From: JBGCDD01 sp045105075
GTDB lineage: Bacteria; Pseudomonadota; Alphaproteobacteria; Rhodobacterales; Rhodobacteraceae
NCBI GenBank assembly: GCA_045105075.1
Contig: JBGCDD010000012.1
Coordinates: forward strand, 1 to 58,386
DNA: 58,386 nt
Reading direction: 5' to 3'
A model generated the notes under the pieces. The model ran no database searches. It was not told where the DNA came from and saw only the letters and a program-made list of their open reading frames with translations. Both the position numbers and the translations under genes were made by a program. Numbering within the stretch: the first letter of the stretch is position 1; every line of letters starts with the position of its first letter. Shown here piece after piece: positions 1 through 8,899 of the stretch.

Positions 1-351
1 GTCCCCGGAAATGCCGCGTTCACGGCCGACTATAACGGCGCCAAATTCGCCTTTGCCTCGGCCGAGAACCGCGACACGTTCCTGGCAAACCCCGCGTTCT
101 ATGCACCACAATATGACGGTCACTGCGCTTACGGCGTTTCAAAAGGTGGCAAAGTGCCGGGCAATCCAAACTTGTGGCGCATTGTCGATGACAAACTGTA
201 CTTGAACATCACCAAAAACGTGGTCGGGTTCTGGGAAGAAGACATTCCCGGTAACATCACGCTGGCACAGACAAATTGGGTGTCGATTGAACCCAAAGAA
301 GCGTCTGATCGCGCGATCCCGAACTTTTCCTCACCTGCGCCATTGAATTGA
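1..351 (+). CDS. YHS domain-containing protein (C-terminal part only)
   Basis: The window opens inside this gene: frame 1 is open from the first base to the TGA at 349-351, giving about 116 residues with no start. The sequence has the composition of small exported YHS proteins of Rhodobacteraceae: an F-x-F-A-S-A-E-N-R-D-T-F segment, a Y-D-G-H-C-A-Y-G motif with the conserved Cys, and a late W-R-I-V-D-D-K-L-Y-L-N segment. YHS domains are thought to bind metal; the role of this subfamily is not established. The gene is convergent with the next one and ends just before a strong hairpin. Confidence 0.8.
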   Translation, partial: VPGNAAFTADYNGAKFAFASAENRDTFLANPAFYAPQYDGHCAYGVSKGGKVPGNPNLWRIVDDKLYLNITKNVVGFWEEDIPGNITLAQTNWVSIEPKEASDRAIPNFSSPAPLN

Positions 352-358
352 TATGGTT

Positions 359-381
359 GGCGGCGGGCTGGTCCCGCCGCC
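359..381. terminator. GC-rich hairpin between convergent genes
   Basis: A perfect 9-bp inverted repeat (GGCGGCGGG / CCCGCCGCC) with a 5-base loop lies in the 32-base gap between two convergent stop codons. No run of T follows on either strand, so it is either a weak intrinsic terminator or an RNA end-protecting hairpin. Confidence 0.5.
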
Positions 382-383
382 GT

Positions 384-740
384 TCAATCCAGGCCCAGTT
401 CGGCGCGTTTCTTGCGGGTCAGCTTGGCGATCGCCATGTCATAAGACGCCACAAAATGGCGCTTTAGCTCATCGTCGGGCAGACCCGGGTCCGCATAGTG
501 TTGGATCCACTTTAGCCCTCGCGACGCCATATAGGGCGCCGGTCGCAACCCCGGCATATCGCCGAGCACTTCAAAGGCCAGCTCGGACGCTTTGAAGGTG
601 AACGCATCTGCACCATCATTCCAGCCGCAAATCGCAAAGACCTTGCCCCCCACCTTCCACACATCCGCATTGCCCCATTGCACCACATGGGTTGTGGCCT
701 TCAGGTCTTTGCAAAACTGGTTGAACTCCTCGCGGGTCAT
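384..740 (-). CDS. MmcQ/YjbR family protein
   Basis: 118 residues, the usual length for the family. It has the typical N-terminal T-R-E-E-F-N-Q-F-C start, a central K-V-G-G-K-V-F-A-I segment and the late W-I-Q-H-Y segment. The fold has a cyaY-like/DNA-binding-like topology and is often annotated as DNA-binding, but a biochemical role is not settled. It is the last gene of a three-gene minus-strand operon: its ATG lies 4 bases beyond the stop of the SseB-like gene, so translation is probably coupled. Confidence 0.85.
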   Translation of the reverse strand: MTREEFNQFCKDLKATTHVVQWGNADVWKVGGKVFAICGWNDGADAFTFKASELAFEVLGDMPGLRPAPYMASRGLKWIQHYADPGLPDDELKRHFVASYDMAIAKLTRKKRAELGLD

Positions 741-744
741 CGGT

Positions 745-1533
745 TCAGCTCCTCAAGATCGGCGGCGCGTTTGGATCGCTCCCCGGTGCTTTGCGCTCGG
801 TCGGCGCTTTGGGTTGAGGCAGGTCAAACCGCAGACCCACAGTGGCCAGACGCGCGGCGGTTGCATCGCTGGCCGCGAAAAACCCAACATCCAAAGCGCC
901 GGCTTCAATCCCCGAAAACGTCAATGCTTCGCCCACCGCATGCGCCAATGCGCCCTGAGCATCGGGGGCCGCGTCAACAAAGCCCAGCATATGACCGCGC
1001 CCGCCACCGTCATATTCGACGCCCACCAGATAAGCAGAGCGCGCCCGCCCGATCGCTGTGGCCAATTTGGTATCCAGCGACTCAATCAAGTGGTCTGGCA
1101 ATCCCGCGGGAGGAAACACTGTCTTAATCCGCGCCTCGACCGCATCAGGTGATTTTGCGACAGTTTCGGCCAGCCACGCCATTGCGGGTGCGGGGATAAG
1201 GATCGACGACGGGGCCACATCGAGGTTCAACCCCAACCCAACGCCTTGCCCCGCCAGCATCTGCGCCAAGACCCGGCCCGAAAGCGCGGCATAGGGGGCG
1301 GCATCCTGGGCAAACGCGCTGAGCCGGTCGGGACGGTCAAAGGCCAGCACATAGCGCCCGTCTGCCACATCAAACATTTCGGGCGACAGCTGATCGCCGG
1401 TCGCTTCCTGGCTGAGCAGCAAGAACAGCTCTCCATCGGCCAGACGTTCATAAAAGCGCATCCGCAGCGCGTCATCCGTTGGCGCGGCCTCCATCGCGGC
1501 ATGGGCCTGATCAATTGGAGTATGATCGCTCAT
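745..1533 (-). CDS. SseB family protein
   Basis: 262 residues. The N-terminal half has the SseB-type pattern: helical start, G-E-L-F-L-L-L-S, then L-A-F-D-R-P-D-R-L-S-A-F and a long hydrophobic alanine-rich stretch with A-P-S-S-I-L-I-P. SseB proteins are soluble enhancers of uncertain function; the C-terminal half (D-G-G-G-R-G-H motif) resembles the SseB C-terminal domain. The gene overlaps the upstream glycosylase-like gene by four bases (ATGA) and nearly abuts the YjbR gene, so the three form one operon. Confidence 0.8.
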   Translation of the reverse strand: MSDHTPIDQAHAAMEAAPTDDALRMRFYERLADGELFLLLSQEATGDQLSPEMFDVADGRYVLAFDRPDRLSAFAQDAAPYAALSGRVLAQMLAGQGVGLGLNLDVAPSSILIPAPAMAWLAETVAKSPDAVEARIKTVFPPAGLPDHLIESLDTKLATAIGRARSAYLVGVEYDGGGRGHMLGFVDAAPDAQGALAHAVGEALTFSGIEAGALDVGFFAASDATAARLATVGLRFDLPQPKAPTERKAPGSDPNAPPILRS

Positions 1534-2111
1534 GATAGCAGGCTTTTGATTTGGGCGCGGATATTGGGCACGATGTCCCTTTCAAAACTGGGGTGACGTT
1601 TGAGCCACAATGTGTTGCGTGGGCTGGGGTGAGGCAACACAAACGTGGCTTGTTTCGCCTTGCGCGGGGCAAAAACCGCCTCGGCCACGGTTGATTTGCG
1701 CGCGTCCGGCAAATGCCAGTCAATGGCATAGCGCCCGATCACCAGTGTCAGCGCCACATTTGACAGGTGCGCCAGCATCTTTTGGCGCCAGAGCGGGGCA
1801 CATTCCGGGCGCGGCGGCTTGTCGCCTGCCTTGGCTTTGCCGGGAAAACACAGGCCCATCGGGAAAATTCCGATCCTCGGGTCGTCGTAAAACGCTTCGC
1901 GCGACACTCCCATCCAAATCCGCAAACGGTCGCCCGAAGGATCATCAAAAGGTTGCCCTTTCTGATGGGCCAACCGCCCCGGAGCCTGCCCAACAATCAG
2001 CACACGCGCGTCTGGTGACAGTTGGAAAATCGGTTTTGGCCCGAGCTCCAGCCCCTCACAGGCTGTGCACGAACGCATTTCGCACGAAAGGGTTTCAAAA
2101 TCGTCAAGCAT
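1530..2111 (-). CDS. Uracil-DNA glycosylase superfamily protein
   Basis: 193 residues. Near residues 38-50 is the V-G-Q-A-P-G-R motif that corresponds to active-site motif A of family 4/5-like uracil-DNA glycosylases, followed by P-F-D-D-P-S-G-D-R-L. Near the C-terminus is H-P-S-P-R-N, matching the second catalytic/DNA-intercalation motif (HPS). An N-terminal C-T-A-C pair is seen, but a full set of four iron-sulfur Cys is not obvious. The likely role is base-excision repair or a related nucleotide-binding activity. It is first gene of the operon with sseB-like and yjbR-like genes; no clear ribosome binding site precedes the ATG. Confidence 0.8.
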   Translation of the reverse strand: MLDDFETLSCEMRSCTACEGLELGPKPIFQLSPDARVLIVGQAPGRLAHQKGQPFDDPSGDRLRIWMGVSREAFYDDPRIGIFPMGLCFPGKAKAGDKPPRPECAPLWRQKMLAHLSNVALTLVIGRYAIDWHLPDARKSTVAEAVFAPRKAKQATFVLPHPSPRNTLWLKRHPSFERDIVPNIRAQIKSLLS

Positions 2112-2635
2112 TGAAGCGCCAAAATCAGGAGGGTGTCAGAATAGGCCAGAGCTTGGGAATTCAAAAGGCCCCGTGGCGTTTGGCGCATCAAATGATCAAG
2201 TTGTCCGATTTGTGCAGAAGTGGGTGGTCCGGCGTCTGGGGATCTCGCTGTAGTGGTTTAAAGGTTTGACCCGAAGTGGCGCTTCAAAGCCTGTGATGCT
2301 GATGAGCAATCGGGTCACTGCGGCGTGTGGCTTCTGGGCGAAAACGCACTCTACAAGGAGTATCAACCGCAGGTGAGCACGTTGAAATTTCACGTCAAAT
2401 CCGAAGGGGATTGAACGATCCTTTATCTGCCCAATCTTCGGCTTTCTCCACTTGACCAAGAAAGGCCAGTATGTCCGCCGCTGGACGCGTTCAGAGCGTA
2501 ATCTTAATTTACTGCGTGCCCAAGATTTGGCTCGTGGCGTCGACAAAACGTTAAACAGAGGTACGTAAAAAGGTGCGCCATAGGTTTGAGCGCAAAGACC
2601 TGCAAGTAGGTATCGTTGTTTGGTGTTTGTCTCGA
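2112..2635. other. Intergenic stretch with no recognisable gene
   Basis: About 520 bases between the glycosylase-like gene start and the LysR gene end. Short open stretches exist on both strands, but none continues, has a ribosome binding site or resembles a family I know. It may be another decayed gene. It should hold the promoter of the leftward operon near 2112-2200. Confidence 0.4.
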
Positions 2636-3550
2636 CTAGCTGTGGCTGCTGATATTATTGGTATGAGACAGCCGTGCTGAAGCGCTCCAGACTTTGAGCA
2701 ACGCCAATGCGGCTTCGTCATGTGAGTGCGCGTAAAGCGTGATGGTCAACGGTTCTTGCCCCAAAGTCTGTGCCAGGGATACCAACGTGCCGGTGGCAAG
2801 CTCTTCGTGGATCATTCTGAACGGGAGCCATCCAACCCCCAAGCCTTTCAGGACCATGTCCTTGACGCCACTGGAAAAGGCCGTCTCACATACAGGGTTT
2901 AGGCTGAACGCGCGGGTGCCATTTTGGCGTTTCGAACGTGTTAAAACCTCTCCAAAATAGCTGTCTTCGGGGTACACAATGGCGGGCAGGTCGTGGATGT
3001 GGTCTGGGCTTTGGTGCATTTGCGCGCCAATCACCGGAACCAGCAAATCGTGCCCCCAAATGTCACGTGCAATCTGGTCCCCAAAGGGCAAAGGCTCTGC
3101 GTTTTCAGATTGGTAACACAACAACATCTGGGCATCTCCACGCAGGAACATCGTAACACAGTCGCGTTGGTTACCGGCTTTCAAGGAAAAACTGACCTTG
3201 GGGTTTTGGTGTTTTGCGTAGGTCGCCATATCCGCAAAGGCAGAAAGAACGGGAGCATGTTGGGCAGCAATCGAGACTGTACTGCGACCGGGGTCAAACT
3301 GAGAAACCTTGCTTTTAAGATCTCTAAGGCGCGCGGTCAGGGCGCGGATCTCGGCCTCGTTGGCATGCAAGGCTGCGCCAATTTCGATGCTGTTGCTGCC
3401 GCGTTTCAGGACTGGGGTACCCAACCATGTTTCAAAGCCTCGAATGCGGCGTGAAAAGGCGGGTTGTGTGATGTTGCGCCGCTGAGCTGCGCGCGACATG
3501 TTGCCTTCCTCCAAAAGCACAAGAACATCCTCAAGCCATTGCATGTCCAT
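2636..3550 (-). CDS. LysR family transcriptional regulator
   Basis: 304 residues from the ATG at 3550, which is preceded by AAGGAA at good spacing; upstream in-frame ATGs give an overlong protein overlapping the divergent gene. An N-terminal winged helix-turn-helix is clear (N-M-S-R-A-A-Q-R-R-N-I-T-Q-P-A-F-S-R-R-I). The remainder fits the LysR ligand-binding domain. It is divergent from the pyridoxal-phosphate enzyme gene at 3669 with a 118-base shared promoter region, the classic arrangement in which a LysR regulator controls its neighbour. By analogy with the cuyR-cuyA pairing described in roseobacters it may sense cysteate or a related sulfonate; that is inference. Confidence 0.9.
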   Translation of the reverse strand: MDMQWLEDVLVLLEEGNMSRAAQRRNITQPAFSRRIRGFETWLGTPVLKRGSNSIEIGAALHANEAEIRALTARLRDLKSKVSQFDPGRSTVSIAAQHAPVLSAFADMATYAKHQNPKVSFSLKAGNQRDCVTMFLRGDAQMLLCYQSENAEPLPFGDQIARDIWGHDLLVPVIGAQMHQSPDHIHDLPAIVYPEDSYFGEVLTRSKRQNGTRAFSLNPVCETAFSSGVKDMVLKGLGVGWLPFRMIHEELATGTLVSLAQTLGQEPLTITLYAHSHDEAALALLKVWSASARLSHTNNISSHS

Positions 3551-3668
3551 TCCGGTGTTTCCTTGTCTGCTCATACCAACTATATGGGCAGACTGTTTAG
3601 AAAGCAGTGTTTTTCTGCCCATCACATGGCAGAATGGCGACAAACCAATACTAAGGAGCGCCAACCCG

Positions 3669-4763
3669 ATGCCCACAGACAACGAATTGCCCATTCCGGA
3701 CCCCACACAAAGTGGGCAGGCCGTTCTTAGCAAATGCAAAGACCTTGCCCAGACGCTGGAGGCCTTTCCGCGCGTCAGTCTGGGTCATTTACCAACGCCG
3801 CTGGAACCAATGGACCGCCTCAGCGCCGAACTGGGGGGGCCACGGCTTTGGGTGAAACGCGATGATTGCACCGGTTTGTCATCGGGCGGCAACAAAACGC
3901 GCAAGCTGGAATATCTCATGGCCGACGCTGTGAAAGCGGGTGCGGATACGATCATCACTCAGGGTGCGACCCAGTCCAATCACGCGCGACAGACCACCGC
4001 CGCGGCGGCCAAACTGGGTATGGAGTGTCATATTCTGTTGGAAGACAGGACTGGCTCAAACGATCCCAGTTACATTCTGAATGGCAATGTCATGCTGGAC
4101 ATGTTGCATGGCGCGACTGTTTCCAAACGTCCCGGTGGTGCCGATATGAACGCCGAAATGGAGACGCTGGCCGTAGGTTTGCGTGAACAAGGACGCAATC
4201 CTTATGTTATTCCGGGCGGTGGGTCCAATCCGACTGGCGCTTTGGGCTATGTCAATTGTGCCCGTGAACTGGTTGAACAGGCGGGTGAAATTGGTTTGAG
4301 CATTGACGCGCTTGTTCATGCCACAGGAAGTTCTGGCACGCAGGCCGGGTTGGTTGCGGGGCTTGCCGCGATTGAAAGCGATATCCATTTGCTGGGCATT
4401 GGCGTGCGTGCGCCACAAGAAAAACAAGAGCAAATGGTGTTTGATCTGGCTCAACGCACCGTTGACCACATGGGTTTGCAGCTTGGCCTCGACCGAGCGG
4501 TTGTGCGCGCAAATTGCAACTATGTGGGCGGAGGCTACGGCGTGCCGACGCCTGGTATGGTCAAGGCGGTGCGTCTTTTGGCCCGTACCGAAGGCCTTCT
4601 GTTCGACCCGGTTTACTCGGGCAAAGGGTTGGACGGGATGATTGATCTGATTGCCAAAGGCTACTTTGATGGCATGGACAACATTGTCTTCCTGCACACT
4701 GGCGGCAGCGCCGCGCTGTTTGGTTATCCGGACAGTTTCGATTTGCCAGGCTATTCTGAGTAA
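3669..4763 (+). CDS. cuyA: PLP-dependent L-cysteate sulfo-lyase / D-cysteine desulfhydrase family enzyme
   Basis: 364 residues from the ATG at 3669, preceded by AAGGAG at 3653-3658. It belongs to the ACC deaminase/D-cysteine desulfhydrase fold type II PLP enzymes: K-R-D-D-C-T-G-L, then G-G-N-K-T-R-K-L-E with the Schiff-base lysine, Q-S-N-H-A-R-Q-T, and a C-terminal H-T-G-G-S-A-A-L-F. The segment G-M-E-C-H-I-L-L-E-D-R-T-G-S is, from memory, closer to CuyA (L-cysteate to pyruvate, sulfite and ammonia) than to enterobacterial D-cysteine desulfhydrase, but substrate cannot be proven from motifs. The N-terminus carries roughly 25 extra residues before the family start. No cuyZ-like sulfite exporter follows; downstream sequence is decayed. 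Confidence 0.75.
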   Translation: MPTDNELPIPDPTQSGQAVLSKCKDLAQTLEAFPRVSLGHLPTPLEPMDRLSAELGGPRLWVKRDDCTGLSSGGNKTRKLEYLMADAVKAGADTIITQGATQSNHARQTTAAAAKLGMECHILLEDRTGSNDPSYILNGNVMLDMLHGATVSKRPGGADMNAEMETLAVGLREQGRNPYVIPGGGSNPTGALGYVNCARELVEQAGEIGLSIDALVHATGSSGTQAGLVAGLAAIESDIHLLGIGVRAPQEKQEQMVFDLAQRTVDHMGLQLGLDRAVVRANCNYVGGGYGVPTPGMVKAVRLLARTEGLLFDPVYSGKGLDGMIDLIAKGYFDGMDNIVFLHTGGSAALFGYPDSFDLPGYSE

Positions 4764-4779
4764 CGCTAAGAGATGAAAG

Positions 4780-4812
4780 GGGACGCTGCAATTTTTTTGG
4801 TCACAGCGTCCC
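4780..4812. terminator. Hairpin downstream of the cuyA-like gene
   Basis: A 9-bp perfect inverted repeat (GGGACGCTG / CAGCGTCCC) lies 17 bases after the stop codon. Its 15-base loop contains seven consecutive T, so the T-run is in the loop rather than after the stem; it is a plausible but atypical terminator. Confidence 0.4.
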
Positions 4813-5089
4813 GATCAAAGTCCAATTCAAGGCCCAATACGTTCTGGTTTGGTACGCCTTTACCCGTTGACAGAGCGTTTTGAGCTGGCGTCACAACGTT
4901 TTTGGCTGGCGATTTTTCTGAGGCGCATCAGACTACATCTGCTTGGTGTAAGAAGCCAAGCTGCGCATCGTCGTAAAGTCTGTTGACCACACGGATAAGA
5001 ACCTGAGGCAAGCCAAACTGAAAGCAGCGGACAGCGCTTTTGTGATGTATGAGTTGCGCCATGTCTCGGATCACCGCTGATCGCCGCAA

Positions 5090-5440
5090 CCGGTGACATT
5101 TCTGAATGGCGTTTACAGTTTGGCCGCCAAAGTCGAAGGTTTTATGGAGCTTTGGATCAATGGCGCTGTGTTTGACGCTTCGGCGAAACGGGTTCCTAAG
5201 GTGAGTGATGTGGCATTTGGTGATGCACAAGCGCTATTGGAGCGTAGCGTTTATTTGAACTCGCCGCCGGACCTGATTGCAGCTGGGGTCAGCGATGATG
5301 CCATGCCACATCTGGCGCAGATCCCGGTTGAGGTTGATCGGTTACTACAGTTTTGCCAATTTGTGGGTTATTTTCCGGGTTGCAGCCAGACGACGTCGAT
5401 TGCGCAGCAATTGGGGGGCGATCATGCTGGTCTGGTGCGG
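5090..5440 (+). pseudogene. Remnant of a NasS/NrtA-type nitrate-binding protein (C-terminal part)
   Basis: Frame 1 is open from 5093 to 5464 but has no ribosome binding site. Its second half aligns by eye with the C-terminal region of NrtA/NasS nitrate-binding proteins: L-L-E-R-S-V-Y-L-N-S-P-P-D-L-I, corresponding to the family's (Leu)-x-Arg-x-x-Tyr-Leu-x-x-Pro-x-x-Leu-Ile stretch, then F-V-G-Y-F-P-G-C-S-Q, corresponding to the family's F-P-W-x-S/H segment. The N-terminal two-thirds is missing or unreadable. A second, clearer nrtA remnant follows, so this may be nasS, the sensor partner of the NasT antiterminator. An alternative is a chance resemblance. Confidence 0.45.
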
Positions 5441-5759
5441 GCAAAAACTCCGCGCCGTTTTTAGTGGACAAAATCTGGGCCATGTTGGTGTCGTTTTTCC
5501 TCTACGAACGATGAAATTTCAAGCGCCATGCTGCACTGTCGCAAACAACAGCCTGCAGGCCTAAGAAAATGATTGTCGTGACCACGCCATTTGCGCCACG
5601 CTGATGATACGGGCAAAAAGAACCGTCGCTCCACCCGCCAATACTGGCTCTCAGACCACAAGATCAAAACCGCTCGTAATTGTCACGGATCCTCCTCCCC
5701 TGTGATACTTACGTGCGGCTTTGGTTCGATTTTCAGGCGAGCGCTAGCTTGGGCAACAG

Positions 5760-6840
5760 ATGATTGACACGAAGATCAGATTGCCAAGGGTTTTGGTTGC
5801 TCCCACTGCGGGCCATCGTGGCGACGATCAAAATGCTCGATCTTGAAAAGGATGCACGCACCTTTTGGTGTAACAAACCAACCGATAGTGCGCCGTCGCC
5901 GATAGGCTGGGATGCTTTGAAAATGAGGGTCCGTTTGACACGCCCGAGGCACCGGCAAATTGGATGCGGTGATTGACGGGCAACCAGACGGTGCACACAT
6001 GTTGGTCGGCGATCCGTTGGACGTGGCAATTGGATGCGTCGCGCAAGCCCATACTTTTTGACCGTTTTCTAACGATTTATTCGGCGCAGGTATCACTGTG
6101 CCCCGCGGAATCGGGGAACAGATGAAGCTCAGCATTTCCAACATTCGCACAATGAATGATGGATGATCGCAACATCTAATCAGGGCCAGTGTATTGGCGG
6201 CGATTATGTACGATCACTAGGGCCGTGACATGCCGTGCAAAATGGGAATGGTTTTGCGAAATTGAAGCAACGATCATAGCTTCATCGCCGTCGTTGAGAA
6301 CGGTTGAACATGGCTTTTGGGTACCCGCTTTTTGATCCTCAAAAGTCCTGCGTCTATGGCACTTTGAGATCATAGTGGAATTGATGCTCAGCTCCCGGCC
6401 AGTACCGCGATGGAAACCTGCGCTCTTCGGGATCATGGACCCTGTAAGCCAATGAATCGCTGCTCTGACAGCATCCGTGTCTTCTCAGGTCTTGCGGCAC
6501 AGATCATTGCCGGGTGGCAGCACTTGGTGCTGCCACGACGAAATTTACCCATACGGCTTCCTTCCATTCCGATGCGATTTTGGAACCTGAGGCTGATGCG
6601 CCGCTGGGGACAAATCGCAGAACGCAAATCTGACGAATGGTTCATTCAGACCGCCGAGGACGTGCATCGCCTCGACATCAATGTCGCCGCCCGTGGCGGT
6701 TGGTGGAAAAGGCCGGAACAGCGACAGGGTCGAAGCGTTAACCCGCTTGGTCGATAAAATTGACGGCATCGGCTATGACGGCCGTTTGCGAAACCTAATT
6801 CGCAAAGCCGGCCGATTGGTCCGAAAGGCGATTAAATCTT
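5760..6840 (+). pseudogene. nrtA: nrtA remnant: nitrate ABC transporter substrate-binding protein
   Basis: Several pieces in different frames match NrtA/CmpA-type proteins in the correct order: D-L-E-K-D-A-R-T-F near 5836, F-E-N-E-G then A-P-A-N-W near 5920-5960, D-G-Q-P-D-G-A-H-M-L-V-G-D-P near 5976-6018 one frame away, F-G-A-G-I-T-V-P near 6085, and near 6596-6670 the strongest piece, M-R-R-W-G-Q-I-A-E-R-K-S-D-E-W-F. A final I-D-G-I-G-Y-D-G-R piece near 6760 matches the family C-terminus. At least four frameshifts and several stops break it. The normal product would capture nitrate in the periplasm for NrtB/NrtC. Confidence 0.8.
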
Positions 6841-6959
6841 CGTTAAGACCGAAATCCAAGGTTACGCAGTGGTCACACTCTCGGTGATTGGGGACGGTTT
6901 CGATCCCTGTTGAAGTGTAGAAACTGGTCGGCAATCCGAACGCCGATGCGGTGCGTGAA

Positions 6960-7560
6960 CGTCAAAATGAGGACGCGCGTTGTCTTCGCCAGGACCAACC
7001 TCAGGTTTCTGGCAGAAGCAAATCCACCCTAAAAACCATGATCGCTGGGCTTGAAACATCAGACAACGGTATGCTGACGTTCAAGGGCGCGCCGATCACC
7101 GAACCAGCGCCGGAATAACGCGGGCTGATCTTTCACAGCCGTTCGGGGGTGGTGGTCAGGGCAAGCTGGGTTTGGCGGCCGAAGCGATGTGTCCGAACCT
7201 GTCCCGCGCAGACCGGCAGGCCAAGGTTAACAACTGTTTAGAGATGGCCTGTCCAAGCCATAGGGTGACGCGCCGAACTTTTGGAAGGCAGGCGTCAAAG
7301 GGCTGTTAGGGCGCGCGCGGGCCATGAACCCCGAAATGCTACCCCTGGATATCACGTCTTGCGCGCTTGATGTCTGGACGCCATCTCGTCTGGCTTTTGA
7401 TGCGATTTTTCTGGCCGATCGCGTGGTGGTGATCACGAACATGCCGCAGGCCACAATCGGCAAAAAAAACAGATGTTGATCCGCCGCGCCCGTGAACCCA
7501 CAAGATGTTGCTGCAACATTTGAATTGCTGTTCCGATCACCAACAGGCAATACCTTGTGT
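6960..7560 (+). pseudogene. nrtC: nrtC/nrtD remnant: nitrate ABC transporter ATPase
   Basis: Near 7005-7115 the frame reads S-G-R-S-K-S-T-L-K-T-M-I-A-G-L-E-T, a damaged Walker A region followed by the family's A-G-L-x-T stretch, then I-T-E-P-A-P-E, stop, R-G-L-I-F-H, which is the usual G-P-E-R-x-x-V-F-Q region. L-S-R-A-D-R-Q-A-K-V-N-N near 7200-7236 matches the helical subdomain. Near 7394-7465, F-L-A-D-R-V-V-V-I-T-N-M-P-Q-A-T-I-G corresponds to the nitrate-ATPase segment with M-T-N-G-P-A-A-T-I-G. The Walker A Gly-Lys-Ser/Thr is altered and stops interrupt the frame, so it cannot work. No recognisable nrtB permease lies between nrtA and this remnant; only about 120-150 bases are available. 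Confidence 0.75.
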
Positions 7561-7656
7561 GTATAGATGTGGACGCAGTGCCCAGCCAAATCCCAAACCC
7601 GTCGATGATGTGGCGGAGTGACGCCTGGCCCCAAATCAGATCACCCCTACCCAGGA

Positions 7657-7785
7657 CAGTCCAAAAAAGTGGTGCTGATGTCCGATCAGGCTGCCCAGAT
7701 TTACTATTCGAATTTTTTTGCAATCGCGCCCGACGCGGAGCTCTGTTCTGAGGGTGAAATGATCGAACAGGGCGCCAGTCGATGA
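7657..7785 (+). pseudogene. Possible globin remnant
   Basis: An open stretch of 42 codons ending at TGA 7783-7785 reads K-K-V-V-L-M-S-D-Q-A-A-Q-I-Y-Y, then F-F-A-I-A-P-D-A-E, then E-M-I-E-Q-G. This resembles the N-terminal third of bacterial single-domain globins or flavohemoglobins (Val-x-x-Ile-Ser/Ala-Asp-x-Ala-Ala-x-x-Phe-Tyr, Leu-Phe-x-Ile-Ala-Pro, Asp-Met-x-x-Gln). The rest, including the proximal His region, is not seen. It lies exactly between the nrtC and nirB remnants. An alternative is that it is the damaged start of nirB. Confidence 0.4.
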
Positions 7786-7799
7786 CTGCGGGGGGGGCG

Positions 7800-8470
7800 A
7801 CCTAGGCGCCGCGAGCCGGAGAATTTGTTTGAAAACGGCGCGGACGTCGATGTCATTCTTTGCACCGCTGAACCGTGCGGCATCTCCAAATACATCATGC
7901 TGTCGCCGATTCTGGCGGGTGAAATGAGCCAAGCAGACATTGTCACCCATGACGCCGAATGGTGCGCGGAACTGGGGGGCACTTTCCGATTTGGCGACCG
8001 GGTGGCAAAGATCGTGACAACGCAAAGTGGCGATGCGCGAAGCCACGACAGGCAATTGTTTGGGACTGGCTTTGATCCGTCCATGCTCCCGTCGCCGGGC
8101 AATGATGTTGAGGGGCTGATCGCCTACTGCGATCTGGAAGACGCTGAGCGGGAAATGGGCCCAGGGACGGGCAAAAAGGCGGCGCAATCGGAGCGGGTTT
8201 GCAGACCTTCGAGCCGGCGGTCGACATGTCGGCGTGCGGGGTTAACGGTCATGCGCGCGTGCTGTTGCTGGATGATGGTACCGATTTGCCCTTTGGTGTT
8301 CTTGTGATGATCTTGGGTGAATGCGTCAAACAGGATGGTGCCGTTTCCCGGTTGGTCGCGCAGCTTTGTGAACAGACCAAAGGTTTGGCCGCCACGTCGG
8401 TGGGGCAAGACGCAGAGAGTTTGCCAAAACAACGATTGACCAAGGTCTGAGTGGTTGATGATCTATGAGA
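7800..8470 (+). pseudogene. nirB: nirB remnant: assimilatory nitrite reductase large subunit (N-terminal part)
   Basis: From 7825 the frame matches the NirB FAD domain: A-E-P-C-G-I-S-K-Y-I-M-L-S-P-I-L-A-G-E (family A-E-P-x-x-N-Y-N-R-I-M-L-S-P-V-L-A-G-E), I-V-T-H-D-A-E-W, then F-R-F-G-D-R-V. A second piece near 8265-8310 gives D-G-T-D-L-P-F-G-V-L-V-M and runs straight into I-L-G-E-C-V-K, so about 25-30 codons between them have been deleted. L-V-A-Q-L-C-E-Q-T-K-G-L-A-A-T follows near 8352-8394. Intact NirB is around 800 residues; the sirohaem/iron-sulfur two-thirds is absent, so a large deletion has removed it. Confidence 0.8.
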
Positions 8471-8599
8471 ACGCCGGGCCTTGATGGCGCGGATTGAGTT
8501 GAGCCAACGCGTCAATCGTACGGGCTCATGGGCCAAAAATGTCAGTAAAAGCCAAAGACCTATCGCCTGTTGATCAATCTGGCGTTTCACGCGGAGCAA

Positions 8600-8895
8600 C
8601 GAGCGCTTGGGCTGACATCGGCGCCTGGCGCAGCACTCAGCAGTGCGGACCAAAAAAACCGCATTGGAATGTGCGACCGCGGTTTTCAACGCAGATCATC
8701 GTCCTTGCGCACAGGGCAATGCCTGTCCAAAGATTGGTCGGTTGGCAAAGGGGATTGTGCAAAGAACAGTGGTGATCAGCCCGCTACATACTTGTTTAAT
8801 TTTTTGCTAAAACGGCAAGAGCAAGGTCAGGGCGAAGGGCAAGTCGGGACCTGTCCCGTGCGCGTGGATGTCAGGCGCAATTTGCTGGATCGCGC
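8600..8895 (+). pseudogene. nirD: nirD remnant: assimilatory nitrite reductase small subunit
   Basis: Pieces match the Rieske-like NirD protein: W-A-D-I-G-A near 8610, A-V-F-N-A-D-H-R-P-C-A-Q-G near 8679-8717 (family A-V-F-x-x-D-D-R-C-P-H-x-G-G), A-K-G-I-V-Q-R-T-V-V-I-S-P-L-H near 8748-8793 (family S-Q-G-I-V-H-G-x-x-V-T-C-P-L-H), and T-C-P-V-R-V-D-V near 8850 in a third frame. The Cys-Pro-His of the first motif and the Cys of C-P-L-H are lost. Order and spacing are as expected between nirB and nasA. Confidence 0.7.
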
Positions 8896-8899
8896 GTTT

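Noticed and set aside
7560..7751. Short open frame between nrtC and nirB fossils as an intact small gene
   Set aside because: It lacks a ribosome binding site and lies in another frame from the readable globin-like remnant.
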